Origin: an uncultured bacterium
GTDB lineage: Bacteria; Planctomycetota; UBA1135; GCA-002686595
Direction: 5' to 3'
DNA length: 18,521 bases
Assembly: GCA_913058555.1 (NCBI GenBank)
Contig: CAJXRJ010000053.1
Coordinates: 1 to 18,521 of the forward strand
Within the stretch, counting starts at the first letter, position 1. Every line of letters starts with the position of its first letter. This document shows, in pieces, positions 7,989 through 15,534 of the stretch. The notes beneath the pieces were generated by a model, which saw only the letters and a list, made by a program, of their open reading frames with translations, did not search any database and had not been told where the DNA came from. The translations under genes were made by a program, and so were the position numbers.

Positions 7989-10397
7989 ATGACTTCGCCT
8001 GACGATCCCCTCGAGCACTCCTCGCCTCCCGCTTGTCTCTCCGAGCCCGTGCCCGCTGACGAAGCGGCGCGTGCTTGGCGGCGCGCCCAAGAGCAATTCT
8101 TCGAACTCGCGGACGCCGAGGAGGACGAACGCGAGCGAGCGTTGCTGGCGTTGGAGGCAGAGGATGAAGTCCTGGCTGCTGCCGTCCGAGGACTTCTGGA
8201 GTCCGATCCAGGCCCAGATCCCCCGAGACGCTTCGGGCCCTACGTCGAGCTCCGACCGATCGGCGCGGGCGGCATGGGGGAGGTGGTTCTCGCCAGGCGC
8301 GATGACGGAGAGTTCGAGCGAGAGGTGGCGGTCAAGCTGCTTGCGCCGGGCGCGGGCTCGACAGCGCTCTTCGACCGCTTCCTCCAGGAACGCCAGACGC
8401 TTGCCGCTCTCGAGCACGAATCAATCGTTCGATTGCTCGATGGGGGAACGACGGAGGACGGCCGCCCCTACTTCGTGATGGAATACGTGGACGGCGTTGC
8501 GCTCGATCGCTTCGTTGAGGCGCGCGGGCTTGACCTTAGAGCTCGGCTGCGGCTCTTCCGCCGCATCTTGGATCCGGTCGCTCACGCACACGAGCGCGGA
8601 ATCGTCCATCGCGATCTGAAACCGGCCAATGTGCTCGTGCGCACCGACGGCTCCGTGCGGTTGGTCGATTTCGGCATTGCTCGTACGCTCTCCTCTGATA
8701 GCGAGGCTCTCTTGACCCGGACCGGTCAGCGAGTCTTCACGCCCGAGTACGCCAGCCCCGAGCAGATCCTGGGCGAAACCATCTCCCCAGCGACGGATGT
8801 CTTTGCACTGGGCATCATGCTCTATGAACTCGCTAGCGGCACAAGGCCATGGCGGGCGAAAGGTGGGACGCGTGCACTCGAGGAAGAGTTTCTTGCGGCC
8901 CCGCCGGTGCCGCCAAGTCGACGCACGCACGGGACGCGCCGTCGAGCGCTCCGTGGCGATCTCGACACGATCTTGTCGAGGTGCATGCAGCGCGACCCGG
9001 ACCGACGCTATGGCGATGCGGCGGAGCTCGCTCTCGATCTAGATCGCCATTTAGGTGGCCAGACAATCTTGGCCCGTCCGACTTCGGCCATGGAGCGCGC
9101 CGTGCGCCTCGTTCGCCGACGGCCATGGCAAGCCGCGGCCGCGATGTTCGCGCTGGCTGCCCTTGGAACGAGCGCGGGTCTTCTCGCGGAGAAACGCTCC
9201 ACGGCGAAGAGGGTCGAAGCGCTCATCCAGGGAGTCCCCGATCGGATTCAGTCAGCGCGCCAGCTGCTCGCTGGACGGCAGTTCGATTCCGCGCAGACCG
9301 AGATTTTGGGGCTCATTGCGGATGCACGCGCGACTCCTGGTGTCGACCCAATCCATCTTGCGCAAACACTTACTCTTCGTTCGACGCAGCTCGTGCAGGT
9401 AGGCGACTACGAGGCTGCTCTGCTCGCCATCGAAGAGGCACGCGTTGCCATGCCTCAAGATCATCCGAAGTGCGCCGAGATCCTCGCGAATCTCGCATAC
9501 GAGGAGATGAACGCGTTCCTTGGACTACAACGCTCTACCGACGCCGATCGATCATCGGAACTGGCGATGCAGCTCGTGGAGACCGGATTGAGCGCCGAGC
9601 ATCCGCTGCGTTTTGGCGTCGGTTCAGCCCGGGCACGCTTGCTTACTGACCTTGGTCGGGCACCTGAAGCGTGCTTGATCCTCGAGCCGTTAACGGAGGA
9701 CGCCCAGGCCATACTCGCCGAGCGGGACCGTGTCCTCGGCCACACGTTCGGGCAGTACGGCCGCGCGCTGCTCAAGGCAGGCCGCCCAAAGGAGGCCATT
9801 GCTCCCCTTCGGCGAGGCCTCGCTGTTTTGCGCTGGAATCATGGCGACCGCAATCGAGATGTAGCCGAAGTGGCGACGTACCTCGCAGAGGCGTTGATGG
9901 GCTTGGGCCGATTCGAGGAGGCGGCCGAGCCGAGCGAGCATGCGGTGGACGCGTACCGCGAAGTAGGAGATCCGAACCAAAAGTCGTTCTCGCTTGACGT
10001 TGCAGCACGGATCGCCAACGCACTTGGGCAACGCGACCGCGCGCTTCTCTTGATGCGGGAAGCGCTGCCCATCCTAGAGACAGGTGGCCCAGCGCTCCGG
10101 CCGCACTGGCACGCTACGCAATACCAGATTGGCTGGATTCTCGTGCGGGAGGAGGATATTGACGGCGCGCTTGAAGCCCTCCAATTCGCGCTATCAGGGG
10201 ACGAAACCACCGGACTTGCAGTCCTGGGCCCAACGCTCGAGGGCCAGGCGAGGATGACTTATGCCGAGGCGCTCGGCGCATCAGGCGACCGCGAGGCGGC
10301 TCAAAAAGAGCTCGATGCCGCACTTCCGCTTATCGAAGTAGGGCTCGGAAAACAGCATCCAATTGCCCAGCAGCTACGCGCGCGCATGGGGCAGTAG
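7989..10397 (+). CDS. Membrane-anchored Ser/Thr protein kinase with TPR tail
   Basis: An 802-residue Hanks-type (PknB-like) kinase. The ATG at 7989 is preferred; the frame is open back to a GTG at 7755, but that extension is low-complexity, overlaps the stop of copy B and crosses its hairpin. A short helical N-terminal region (about 25-75) precedes the catalytic domain. The nucleotide loop IGAGGMGEV is at 91-99, the ATP lysine is K116 in VAVKLL, the HRDLKPAN loop has catalytic D209, DFG begins at D227, and TPEYASPEQ marks the activation segment. All key residues are present, so it should be active. A hydrophobic segment at about 380-402 is a membrane span, and residues about 410-800 are helical TPR-like repeats, probably outside the membrane. 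Its stop lies 2 nt from that of the convergent ECF sigma factor, a pairing known in Planctomycetes and Acidobacteria; that sigma factor is its most likely target (inference). Confidence 0.92.
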   Translation: MTSPDDPLEHSSPPACLSEPVPADEAARAWRRAQEQFFELADAEEDERERALLALEAEDEVLAAAVRGLLESDPGPDPPRRFGPYVELRPIGAGGMGEVVLARRDDGEFEREVAVKLLAPGAGSTALFDRFLQERQTLAALEHESIVRLLDGGTTEDGRPYFVMEYVDGVALDRFVEARGLDLRARLRLFRRILDPVAHAHERGIVHRDLKPANVLVRTDGSVRLVDFGIARTLSSDSEALLTRTGQRVFTPEYASPEQILGETISPATDVFALGIMLYELASGTRPWRAKGGTRALEEEFLAAPPVPPSRRTHGTRRRALRGDLDTILSRCMQRDPDRRYGDAAELALDLDRHLGGQTILARPTSAMERAVRLVRRRPWQAAAAMFALAALGTSAGLLAEKRSTAKRVEALIQGVPDRIQSARQLLAGRQFDSAQTEILGLIADARATPGVDPIHLAQTLTLRSTQLVQVGDYEAALLAIEEARVAMPQDHPKCAEILANLAYEEMNAFLGLQRSTDADRSSELAMQLVETGLSAEHPLRFGVGSARARLLTDLGRAPEACLILEPLTEDAQAILAERDRVLGHTFGQYGRALLKAGRPKEAIAPLRRGLAVLRWNHGDRNRDVAEVATYLAEALMGLGRFEEAAEPSEHAVDAYREVGDPNQKSFSLDVAARIANALGQRDRALLLMREALPILETGGPALRPHWHATQYQIGWILVREEDIDGALEALQFALSGDETTGLAVLGPTLEGQARMTYAEALGASGDREAAQKELDAALPLIEVGLGKQHPIAQQLRARMGQ

Positions 10398-10399
10398 CG

Positions 10400-10966
10400 T
10401 CACTCACCAATGCGTTGGCGGAGCCATGCCCGTGCCGCACGCCAGGAACGTTCAACTGTGCGCTCTGAAACGTCGAGGGTCGCGGCTACTTCGGCATTCG
10501 ATATCCCACCGAACCATCGGAGCTCAACGATGCGGGCCCCGCGTGGGTCAAGCTCGGCAAAAGCCGCCAGCGCGTCATCGAGCGCGACGGTCGCCTCTGG
10601 CTCGTCGTCGAGCGCGCTTGGAACTTCGAAGAGCGTGACGCGCTGTGCCCCGTCGCCGCGCTTGACCGCGAGCCGTGCGCGCGCGTGCTCGAGCAAGACT
10701 CGCCGCATCGCCGTCGACGCATAAGCAAGAAACTGCTGCCGCGATGCCCACTCGGTTTCGTTGTCAGCGTCGCTCCGTCCCACCAACTTGACGAACGCTT
10801 CGTTGACGAGCGCGGTCGGCTGCAGTGTGTGCCCGACTCGTTCCCCGGCGAGGTGTCGCGCCGCCAGCTGGCGAAGCTCGCCCTGGAGCGCAGCCAGAAG
10901 ATCAGCAGTAGCTTGATTGTCGCCGGCGCGTGCGGCATCGAGGAGGCGTGTGACGTCGGGTGGCAT
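10400..10966 (-). CDS. ECF sigma factor 1 (TIGR02999 / Sigma70_ECF type)
   Basis: A 188-residue RNA polymerase sigma factor with regions 2 and 4 only. Region 2 holds GHTLQPTALVNEAF (45-58) and the helix FLAYASTAMRRVLLEHARAR. Region 4 holds the helix-turn-helix ISNAEVAATLDVSERTVERSW. The HTLQ-TALV signature marks the family typical of Planctomycetes and Acidobacteria. Where other ECF sigma factors have an acidic DAED, this one has QPTA with Thr at 51, which fits activation by phosphorylation. No anti-sigma gene is adjacent; the neighbour is a kinase, convergent with a 2-nt gap. It starts 118 nt after the ABM-like gene on the same strand and may be co-transcribed with it. No good ribosome site precedes the ATG at 10966. 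Confidence 0.92.
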   Translation of the reverse strand: MPPDVTRLLDAARAGDNQATADLLAALQGELRQLAARHLAGERVGHTLQPTALVNEAFVKLVGRSDADNETEWASRQQFLAYASTAMRRVLLEHARARLAVKRGDGAQRVTLFEVPSALDDEPEATVALDDALAAFAELDPRGARIVELRWFGGISNAEVAATLDVSERTVERSWRAARAWLRQRIGE

Positions 10967-11037
10967 AGGCTGGAGGGCCCATTGAAGCCGCTGGGCAGCA
11001 ACGTGCTAGTCCTCACTTCGGTTTTCTGTCGCGCCAA

Positions 11038-11060
11038 GCCGTAGCCACACCGGGCTAGGC
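11038..11060. repeat. Small hairpin between ABM-like gene and sigma 1
   Basis: GCCGTAGCC (11038-11046) pairs with GGCTAGGC (11053-11060) across a 6-nt loop with one bulged base. It lies 25 nt past the stop of the ABM-like gene and 72 nt before the sigma gene, on the strand both share. It could weaken read-through, but no T-run follows in that direction. Confidence 0.3.
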
Positions 11061-11084
11061 CGACGACCTTCTTTGGGGAGGCCG

Positions 11085-11942
11085 CTACCTGCGTAGCCAG
11101 CGCCAGAAGCGTCCAGTTAGGGTGGGGAGGAGGATCCAGGTTAAGACGGCGACGCCGAGGACATTGACCACGAGCACCGCGGCGGCGAAGGGCAGGTCGG
11201 GGAACGCGGCGAGGCGGAGCCAGCTGAGGAGCAGCGACGTGGGGTAGAGCGCAATCAGCACAAGGCACGCCTGCTTCCACATCTTGGGGGGCCTGTTCGG
11301 CGGGTTGAACCACCCGCCAAACCCACCGACGATGTTCATCGTGGTCTCCGAGGTGAGGAGCGGGCGGACATCAGCCAAGATCGTGCTCCGCTGATCGCTC
11401 TCGAACCAGACGTCGAGGGCTTGACGGCTCGTGAAGGAGAACACCACGGCGCAATCCCGTTGGATGCCGTGTTCCGCTGGTATGAGCTCGCAGCGGATGA
11501 ACCCGTCGAACCCGATCACGGCCGCGAGGAGGCGTCGATACTGGGCTTCGAACGCTTCCTCGAGGCCAGGTTCAACGGGGAAGGAGGCTACGGCCGTGAC
11601 AGAGGTCGCCGAGTTGGGGGTCGCTAGTACCTGAACGCGCGGGCGCCCGCTGAAGAGCTTCGGCTCGCCGTCAAGGAGTTCGGCCCGCGCCGCCGAAGTG
11701 AGCCAGCCGGTGAGGGTGGCGCTGTCCATGAATTCGACCACGACGACCCAGTCATCGAGGCGGCGAGGGTCAGGGGCCTGGATGTCGCCGCGCAGGTAGC
11801 CAGGAAACCGCGCGCCGCGGTCGATCAGCCGCTCGAGCCGTCGACGTACTTGGCGCTTGGAGACGCCGGGCCTTGCGACATGGCCAATCACCGCCGTCAC
11901 GGTGGCGGTCGCCGCGCCTTGGTCAAACTCCGCACTGGTCAT
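11085..11942 (-). CDS. Two-domain ABM-like protein with C-terminal membrane anchor
   Basis: A 285-residue protein of the antibiotic-biosynthesis-monooxygenase (ABM) type, a dimeric alpha-beta (ferredoxin-like) fold. Residues about 12-105 and 115-205 look like two successive ABM modules: each has a beta strand, a helix of the RRRLERLI or EAQYRRLL kind, a FPGYLR or FDGFIR turn, and a strand such as DWVVVVEF or CAVVFSF. A linker GWFNPPNRPPKMWK leads to two hydrophobic segments (about 223-243 and 250-272), so the ABM modules probably sit on the cytoplasmic face of the membrane. This layout recurs in uncharacterised actinobacterial and other proteins; substrates are unknown and the name does not prove oxygenase activity. 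The start at 11942 is supported by GGAGG 10 nt upstream; an upstream in-frame ATG at 11987 would translate through that site. It is last in a probable three-gene unit after the DUF2071 gene (76-nt gap). Confidence 0.8.
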   Translation of the reverse strand: MTSAEFDQGAATATVTAVIGHVARPGVSKRQVRRRLERLIDRGARFPGYLRGDIQAPDPRRLDDWVVVVEFMDSATLTGWLTSAARAELLDGEPKLFSGRPRVQVLATPNSATSVTAVASFPVEPGLEEAFEAQYRRLLAAVIGFDGFIRCELIPAEHGIQRDCAVVFSFTSRQALDVWFESDQRSTILADVRPLLTSETTMNIVGGFGGWFNPPNRPPKMWKQACLVLIALYPTSLLLSWLRLAAFPDLPFAAAVLVVNVLGVAVLTWILLPTLTGRFWRWLRR

Positions 11943-11952
11943 GGGTTTAGGT

Positions 11953-11957
11953 CCTCC
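11953..11957 (-). promoter_or_regulatory. Ribosome-binding site deciding the ABM-like start
   Basis: GGAGG on the minus strand, 10 nt before the ATG at 11942. It is one of the few clear Shine-Dalgarno sites in the window and argues for this start over the ATG at 11987. Confidence 0.6.
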
Positions 11958-12018
11958 GATCGGTGCCGCGCCAATGCGCAAGCGCACCTGACGCCGCTTT
12001 CAACGATCTTGAGATGCA

Positions 12019-12744
12019 CTAGGGGCAGCACAGGTCACCCCGGCCATGCCACTCGTGCTCGATGTCGCGCATGAGCAGCGCGCAATCGAAGTCCACAGAG
12101 CCGGCTGGGAACAGCTCCTTGTTTTCGAAGTAGCTCGACTCCACCCGGTCGATGGCCAAGGCGTCGACGTGCCAACCTCGGCAGCGGAGCTCGAGGCCGT
12201 CGAAGCGGCCAGGCTCTCCCGTGTCGGAGTAGCCGAGGGATCCCGATTCGAAAAAATCCGACGCAGAAGCCAGTGAAGGAAAGAGCGATGAAGCGGGCAG
12301 TTCGCCCGTGACGCGGCCCGACACGTGCGCGTGCGTCCCGCCGTCGCGGCTTCGCATGGACACCGTGAACCTGTCCTCCGACTCGTGCACCGAGAACTCC
12401 GCAAGATGATGGAGGCCCGGGAAGACCCTGCCACCCATCAACGCGTTCAGCCTTGAGTTCGTGTCGCGGCGGGGGATGTAAACGCCCTCCCGGAGGCTGC
12501 CCTGCTCCTCCCACTCCACGGCGACGCGGTGGGCTGCGTTCTCGGAGCCGATACCGAGCATCGCCGGCAGAAACTTGGGCCGAACTCCACGGAGACGAAT
12601 CATGCAGATGCCACCGACAGCGTATCCATCCAAGAGCTTCGGGCGGAACGGAGCGGGGAGCTGGCGCGCCATCACATCCGGATCGATGCGGTAGTTGGCG
12701 AGGATGCGCCGGTCGATGACGCCACGAATCGTAGGGACCCTCAT
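12019..12744 (-). CDS. DUF2071 (YqjF-like) protein
   Basis: A 241-residue protein of the DUF2071 family, which shares the acetoacetate-decarboxylase-like beta fold; the biochemical role is unknown. Family marks are the opening MRVPTIRGVIDRRILANYRI, then LPAPFRPKLLDGYAVGGIC, LRGVRPKFLPAMLGI, SENAAHRVAVEW and, mid-protein, GVYIPRRDTNSRLNALMGG. The start at 12744 is chosen because known members begin at this point. An ATG at 12798, 8 nt past the upstream esterase stop, would add 18 residues and cannot be excluded. No strong ribosome site precedes either. It lies between esterase and ABM-like genes with short gaps, so co-transcription and a shared small-molecule pathway are plausible but unproven. 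Confidence 0.85.
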   Translation of the reverse strand: MRVPTIRGVIDRRILANYRIDPDVMARQLPAPFRPKLLDGYAVGGICMIRLRGVRPKFLPAMLGIGSENAAHRVAVEWEEQGSLREGVYIPRRDTNSRLNALMGGRVFPGLHHLAEFSVHESEDRFTVSMRSRDGGTHAHVSGRVTGELPASSLFPSLASASDFFESGSLGYSDTGEPGRFDGLELRCRGWHVDALAIDRVESSYFENKELFPAGSVDFDCALLMRDIEHEWHGRGDLCCP

Positions 12745-12806
12745 GACGCCTGAGAGCGTACTCGCTCGCCGGGCAGGCCAACGGACCTGGCCCGGCATTC
12801 CGACCT

Positions 12807-14567
12807 TTAGTAGCGCCAGCTCGTGAGGTCGGCACCCTCGGGCGCAGACTCCTTGATGAGCTCGAGGATTCGGGGCAGGTACATCGTGTTGTAACGCAGG
12901 CGCGAGAGGTGGTTGCCGTTCTCGTGGTCACCGTTCCAACAGTGCTCGGCGCGGTCGCCGTATTCGACGACGCCCCCGTACGGTGGGGCGGTGGTCCCCT
13001 TGAGGAAGTCCTCCATGAGGTAAACCGCGTTGTTCAGGTAGTAGTTGTCCATGTCGCCGCAGTAGAGATGGATCTTGCCGGCGAGCCGCGGCCCGAGGGT
13101 CTGCCAGTCGCGCTCGAGGATATGCCTGAGGTCGTAGTTCTCACGCCAGTGCGCGGCGACGGCCTTGTCGATCACGCCGGTGCGCTTGTCCCAGATGCGC
13201 TTCGGATAGCCGTCGTCAGCCACCGGCGAGTACACGGCCTCCCAAATGTCGAACTGGTCGCCGGAGCGGCTCTTCGTGCCGAGGACGAGTTCCATGTGGT
13301 TGGCCATGCGCATCGTCGAGTTCACCTGGCCGAGCGAGTCACGGTGGGCGGGGCGCTCGACGCTCCCGAACGGACCCTTGACCTCGTACGCGTTCTCGTC
13401 CTCATAGAGGTTGACGAGGCAGTACGCACGAAAGTCGATGGGGTCGGGGCACGCGGCGAAGCAGCCGCCGTATTCGTCCGGATAGAAGACCTGCGCCGCC
13501 AGCGCCTCCCAGCCGCCGGTCGAGCCGCCGTACAGGAAGCGCGCCCAGCCTTCCCCGAGCCCGCGGAACTCCTTCTCAAGGAAGGGCAGGAGCTCGTAGG
13601 TGATCGCGTCGCCGTAGGGCCCGACGTTCGCGGAGTTGACGGCGTAGGAATCGTCGTAGAACGGATTGGCGTGCTGGATCTGAACGATCAGGAAGCGCGG
13701 GAAATCGTCGCTCGTCCAGAGCTTGTAGAAGTCGTGGGCTTCCTGCTGCTGGATTATGTTGTAGCCGTCGACGCCGAAGCGCTCACTGAACTCAGGCTTG
13801 AGGTCCGCGTTGGGCGGCTCCGGGCGGAAGCCGCCGAAGTCCATGGGGAAGTGGCCGTGGAAGATCATGACGGGGTAGCGCGCCTCCGGGTGCTCGTCGA
13901 AGCCCTCGGGCACCAGGACGTGCGCGCCGAGGTGCATGGGCCGGCCCCAGAACTCCGACAGGCGGTCGCTCTGCAGGCTGACGTGGCGCACGTGTTTCGT
14001 GTCGGCGGGCGGCTCGATGGGGGGGATGACCTGGTCGAGCACGATGGACAGCGGGCCCTCAGCGGCGTCAAAGTGGACGGTCTTCGGAGTGCTGTAGAGA
14101 TTGCCGGGCGCGCGGTTCCAGTGCTGCCCCTCGCCGCGGTCCATGGGGAGCTTCAGCGTGTGTCCGTGGATCACCTCGAAGGTCTCGTAGAGGTGGAGCA
14201 CCGCTTGGACCGTGTAGTCGCCGGGGGCCAGGCCGGAGAGTTTCGCCGCGGGGTAGCCGAGCACGTTCCCGTCAAACACCGCGTCGGCGCCCGGCGCGAA
14301 CGACTCGACGTCGATGCCAAAGACCTGGGCGCTCTTCACGCTGCCGTTGATCTGAAAGCGCGGCTCCACGTCGTCGGAGGTCGAGAAGAGGAGCAGCAGC
14401 CGCCCGTCCGCGGGCGCCTCCCGCAGGTCCTCGGGGAAGCTGACGCGCACTGCAGGGCCAGGGCTGGCAGGGGATTGGGACGCAGGCGTGGCCGTCCGTG
14501 CCAAGGGAGCGGCTGAACCTGCGACAACGAGGGAGGCTCCGGCAATGAATCTGATGGCGATGGGCAT
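12807..14567 (-). CDS. Secreted esterase-like alpha/beta-hydrolase
   Basis: A 586-residue exported hydrolase of the putative esterase (esterase D/PF00756-like) type. Residues 1 to about 25 form a signal peptide with the hydrophobic core ASLVVAGSAAPLA. Residues about 38-175 are a beta-rich N-terminal domain (DLREAPADGRLLLLFST and following). The catalytic domain follows, with VMIFHGHFPMDFGG near 245, nucleophile S349 in LYGGSTGGWEA, acid candidates D505/D507 in CGDMDNYY, and histidine candidates H548 and H553 in GDHENGNH. The family includes enterochelin esterases, feruloyl esterases and acyltransferases, but the substrate here cannot be named. It is first in the minus-strand unit with the DUF2071 and ABM-like genes and divergent from the dimethylargininase gene over 146 nt. 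The start codon at 14567 has only a weak AAGGG directly upstream. Confidence 0.85.
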   Translation of the reverse strand: MPIAIRFIAGASLVVAGSAAPLARTATPASQSPASPGPAVRVSFPEDLREAPADGRLLLLFSTSDDVEPRFQINGSVKSAQVFGIDVESFAPGADAVFDGNVLGYPAAKLSGLAPGDYTVQAVLHLYETFEVIHGHTLKLPMDRGEGQHWNRAPGNLYSTPKTVHFDAAEGPLSIVLDQVIPPIEPPADTKHVRHVSLQSDRLSEFWGRPMHLGAHVLVPEGFDEHPEARYPVMIFHGHFPMDFGGFRPEPPNADLKPEFSERFGVDGYNIIQQQEAHDFYKLWTSDDFPRFLIVQIQHANPFYDDSYAVNSANVGPYGDAITYELLPFLEKEFRGLGEGWARFLYGGSTGGWEALAAQVFYPDEYGGCFAACPDPIDFRAYCLVNLYEDENAYEVKGPFGSVERPAHRDSLGQVNSTMRMANHMELVLGTKSRSGDQFDIWEAVYSPVADDGYPKRIWDKRTGVIDKAVAAHWRENYDLRHILERDWQTLGPRLAGKIHLYCGDMDNYYLNNAVYLMEDFLKGTTAPPYGGVVEYGDRAEHCWNGDHENGNHLSRLRYNTMYLPRILELIKESAPEGADLTSWRY

Positions 14568-14713
14568 CCCTTGACCCTACCAAGTGGCCGTGACAAGGCT
14601 GCGGGGAGGGGCGAGTCGGTGCCCGGGCGCGGAAGGGCGTCGCCCCCGCGCCGGTTCATCGTCAGTGGCGCATCGAAACCCTCCCCCCATCTCACGTCTG
14701 ATACCCTCCACCG
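14568..14713. promoter_or_regulatory. Divergent promoter region with strong hairpin
   Basis: This 146-nt region lies between the start codons of the esterase (-) and the dimethylargininase-like gene (+) and must serve both. It contains a strong hairpin: GGCGCGG (14626-14632) and GGGC (14635-14638) pair with GCCC (14642-14645) and CCGCGCC (14646-14652), giving 11 bp with a 2-nt bulge and a 3-nt loop. The hairpin ends 61 nt before the plus-strand start codon. It may be a cruciform, a leader structure or a protein-binding site. No sigma-70 promoter was recognised. Confidence 0.4.
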
Positions 14714-15493
14714 ATGATTGCGATCACCCGCGGTATCAGCGATGCCCTTAGCCGCTGCGAACTGACGCACCTCGACCGCGTCCCGATCGACCTTGAACGT
14801 GCCCGCGCGCAGCACGTGGCCTACGAGAGCGCGCTCCGTGCGGCTGGGTACACCGTCAAGGCGCTGCCGGCGTCAGAGGACCATCCGGACTGCGTTTTCG
14901 TGGAGGACGCCGCCATCGCCTTCGACGAAGTCGCCGTCATGACGCGGCCGGGGGCAGCCTCGCGGCGCGGAGAGCTGGACGCGATCGCGGAGGCGCTGTC
15001 AGAGCACCGGACCCTATCGAGCATCTCGGAGCCCGGAACGCTGGATGGGGGCGACGTGCTCGTGCTGGGCCGCGACGTTTACGTCGGGCTTTCCACGCGC
15101 AGCAATCAGAGCGGCGTGGACCAGCTTTGGGAGATCCTCAAGCCCCACGATTACACGGTCACAGGCATCGAGGTGAAGGGCTGCCTGCACCTCAAGTCGG
15201 CTGCCACCGCCGTCGACGAAGGGCGTGCGCTGGTGAACCCCGAGATGATCGACACAGCGCTCTTGCGAGGCATCGAATGCATCGAGGTCGATCCGTCGGA
15301 GCCCATGGCGGCCAATCTCGTCGCGCTTCCGATGGCGAAAGTGTCCGGCACGGTGCTGCACGGTTCGGCCTACCCTAAAACGGGGGCGCGCCTCGTTGCC
15401 GCAGGGCTCCATGTGGTGAAGGTGCCAGCGGACGAGCTCGCGAAAGCGGAAGGTGCGCTGAGCTGCTGCTCGATTCTCTTGCACCAGCGCTGA
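14714..15493 (+). CDS. Dimethylarginine dimethylaminohydrolase (DDAH)-like
   Basis: A 259-residue enzyme of the arginine-modifying pentein fold. DDAH hydrolyses N-omega-methylated arginines to citrulline and (di)methylamine. Motifs fit well: the substrate-binding FVEDAAI (E64, D65), SEPGTLDGGDVL (105-116), the catalytic histidine H159 in GCLHLKSA, and the C-terminal nucleophile in GALSCCSILL, where C251 aligns with human DDAH1 C274 from memory. The length is close to the usual 255-285. It is cytoplasmic, with no signal peptide. Close relatives such as citrullinases or deiminases with other guanidino substrates cannot be excluded. It is followed after 41 nt by a gene of unknown family and is divergent from the esterase unit. 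A source of methylarginine, such as protein turnover, is not visible here. Confidence 0.9.
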   Translation: MIAITRGISDALSRCELTHLDRVPIDLERARAQHVAYESALRAAGYTVKALPASEDHPDCVFVEDAAIAFDEVAVMTRPGAASRRGELDAIAEALSEHRTLSSISEPGTLDGGDVLVLGRDVYVGLSTRSNQSGVDQLWEILKPHDYTVTGIEVKGCLHLKSAATAVDEGRALVNPEMIDTALLRGIECIEVDPSEPMAANLVALPMAKVSGTVLHGSAYPKTGARLVAAGLHVVKVPADELAKAEGALSCCSILLHQR

Positions 15494-15534
15494 GGGCGGA
15501 ACCCAGCGCCACCGGAAGGTACCCTCTGCGCCCC

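Noticed and set aside
10486..11313. 275-codon minus-strand frame overlapping sigma 1 and the ABM-like gene
   Set aside because: It is out of frame with two recognisable proteins and is rich in Arg/Ser/Pro, typical of a shadow frame.
12909..14516. 535-codon open frame on the + strand opposite the esterase
   Set aside because: Long antisense frames are expected in GC-rich genes; the translation is Val/Ala/Arg/Glu-rich without motifs, while the opposite strand encodes a clear esterase.
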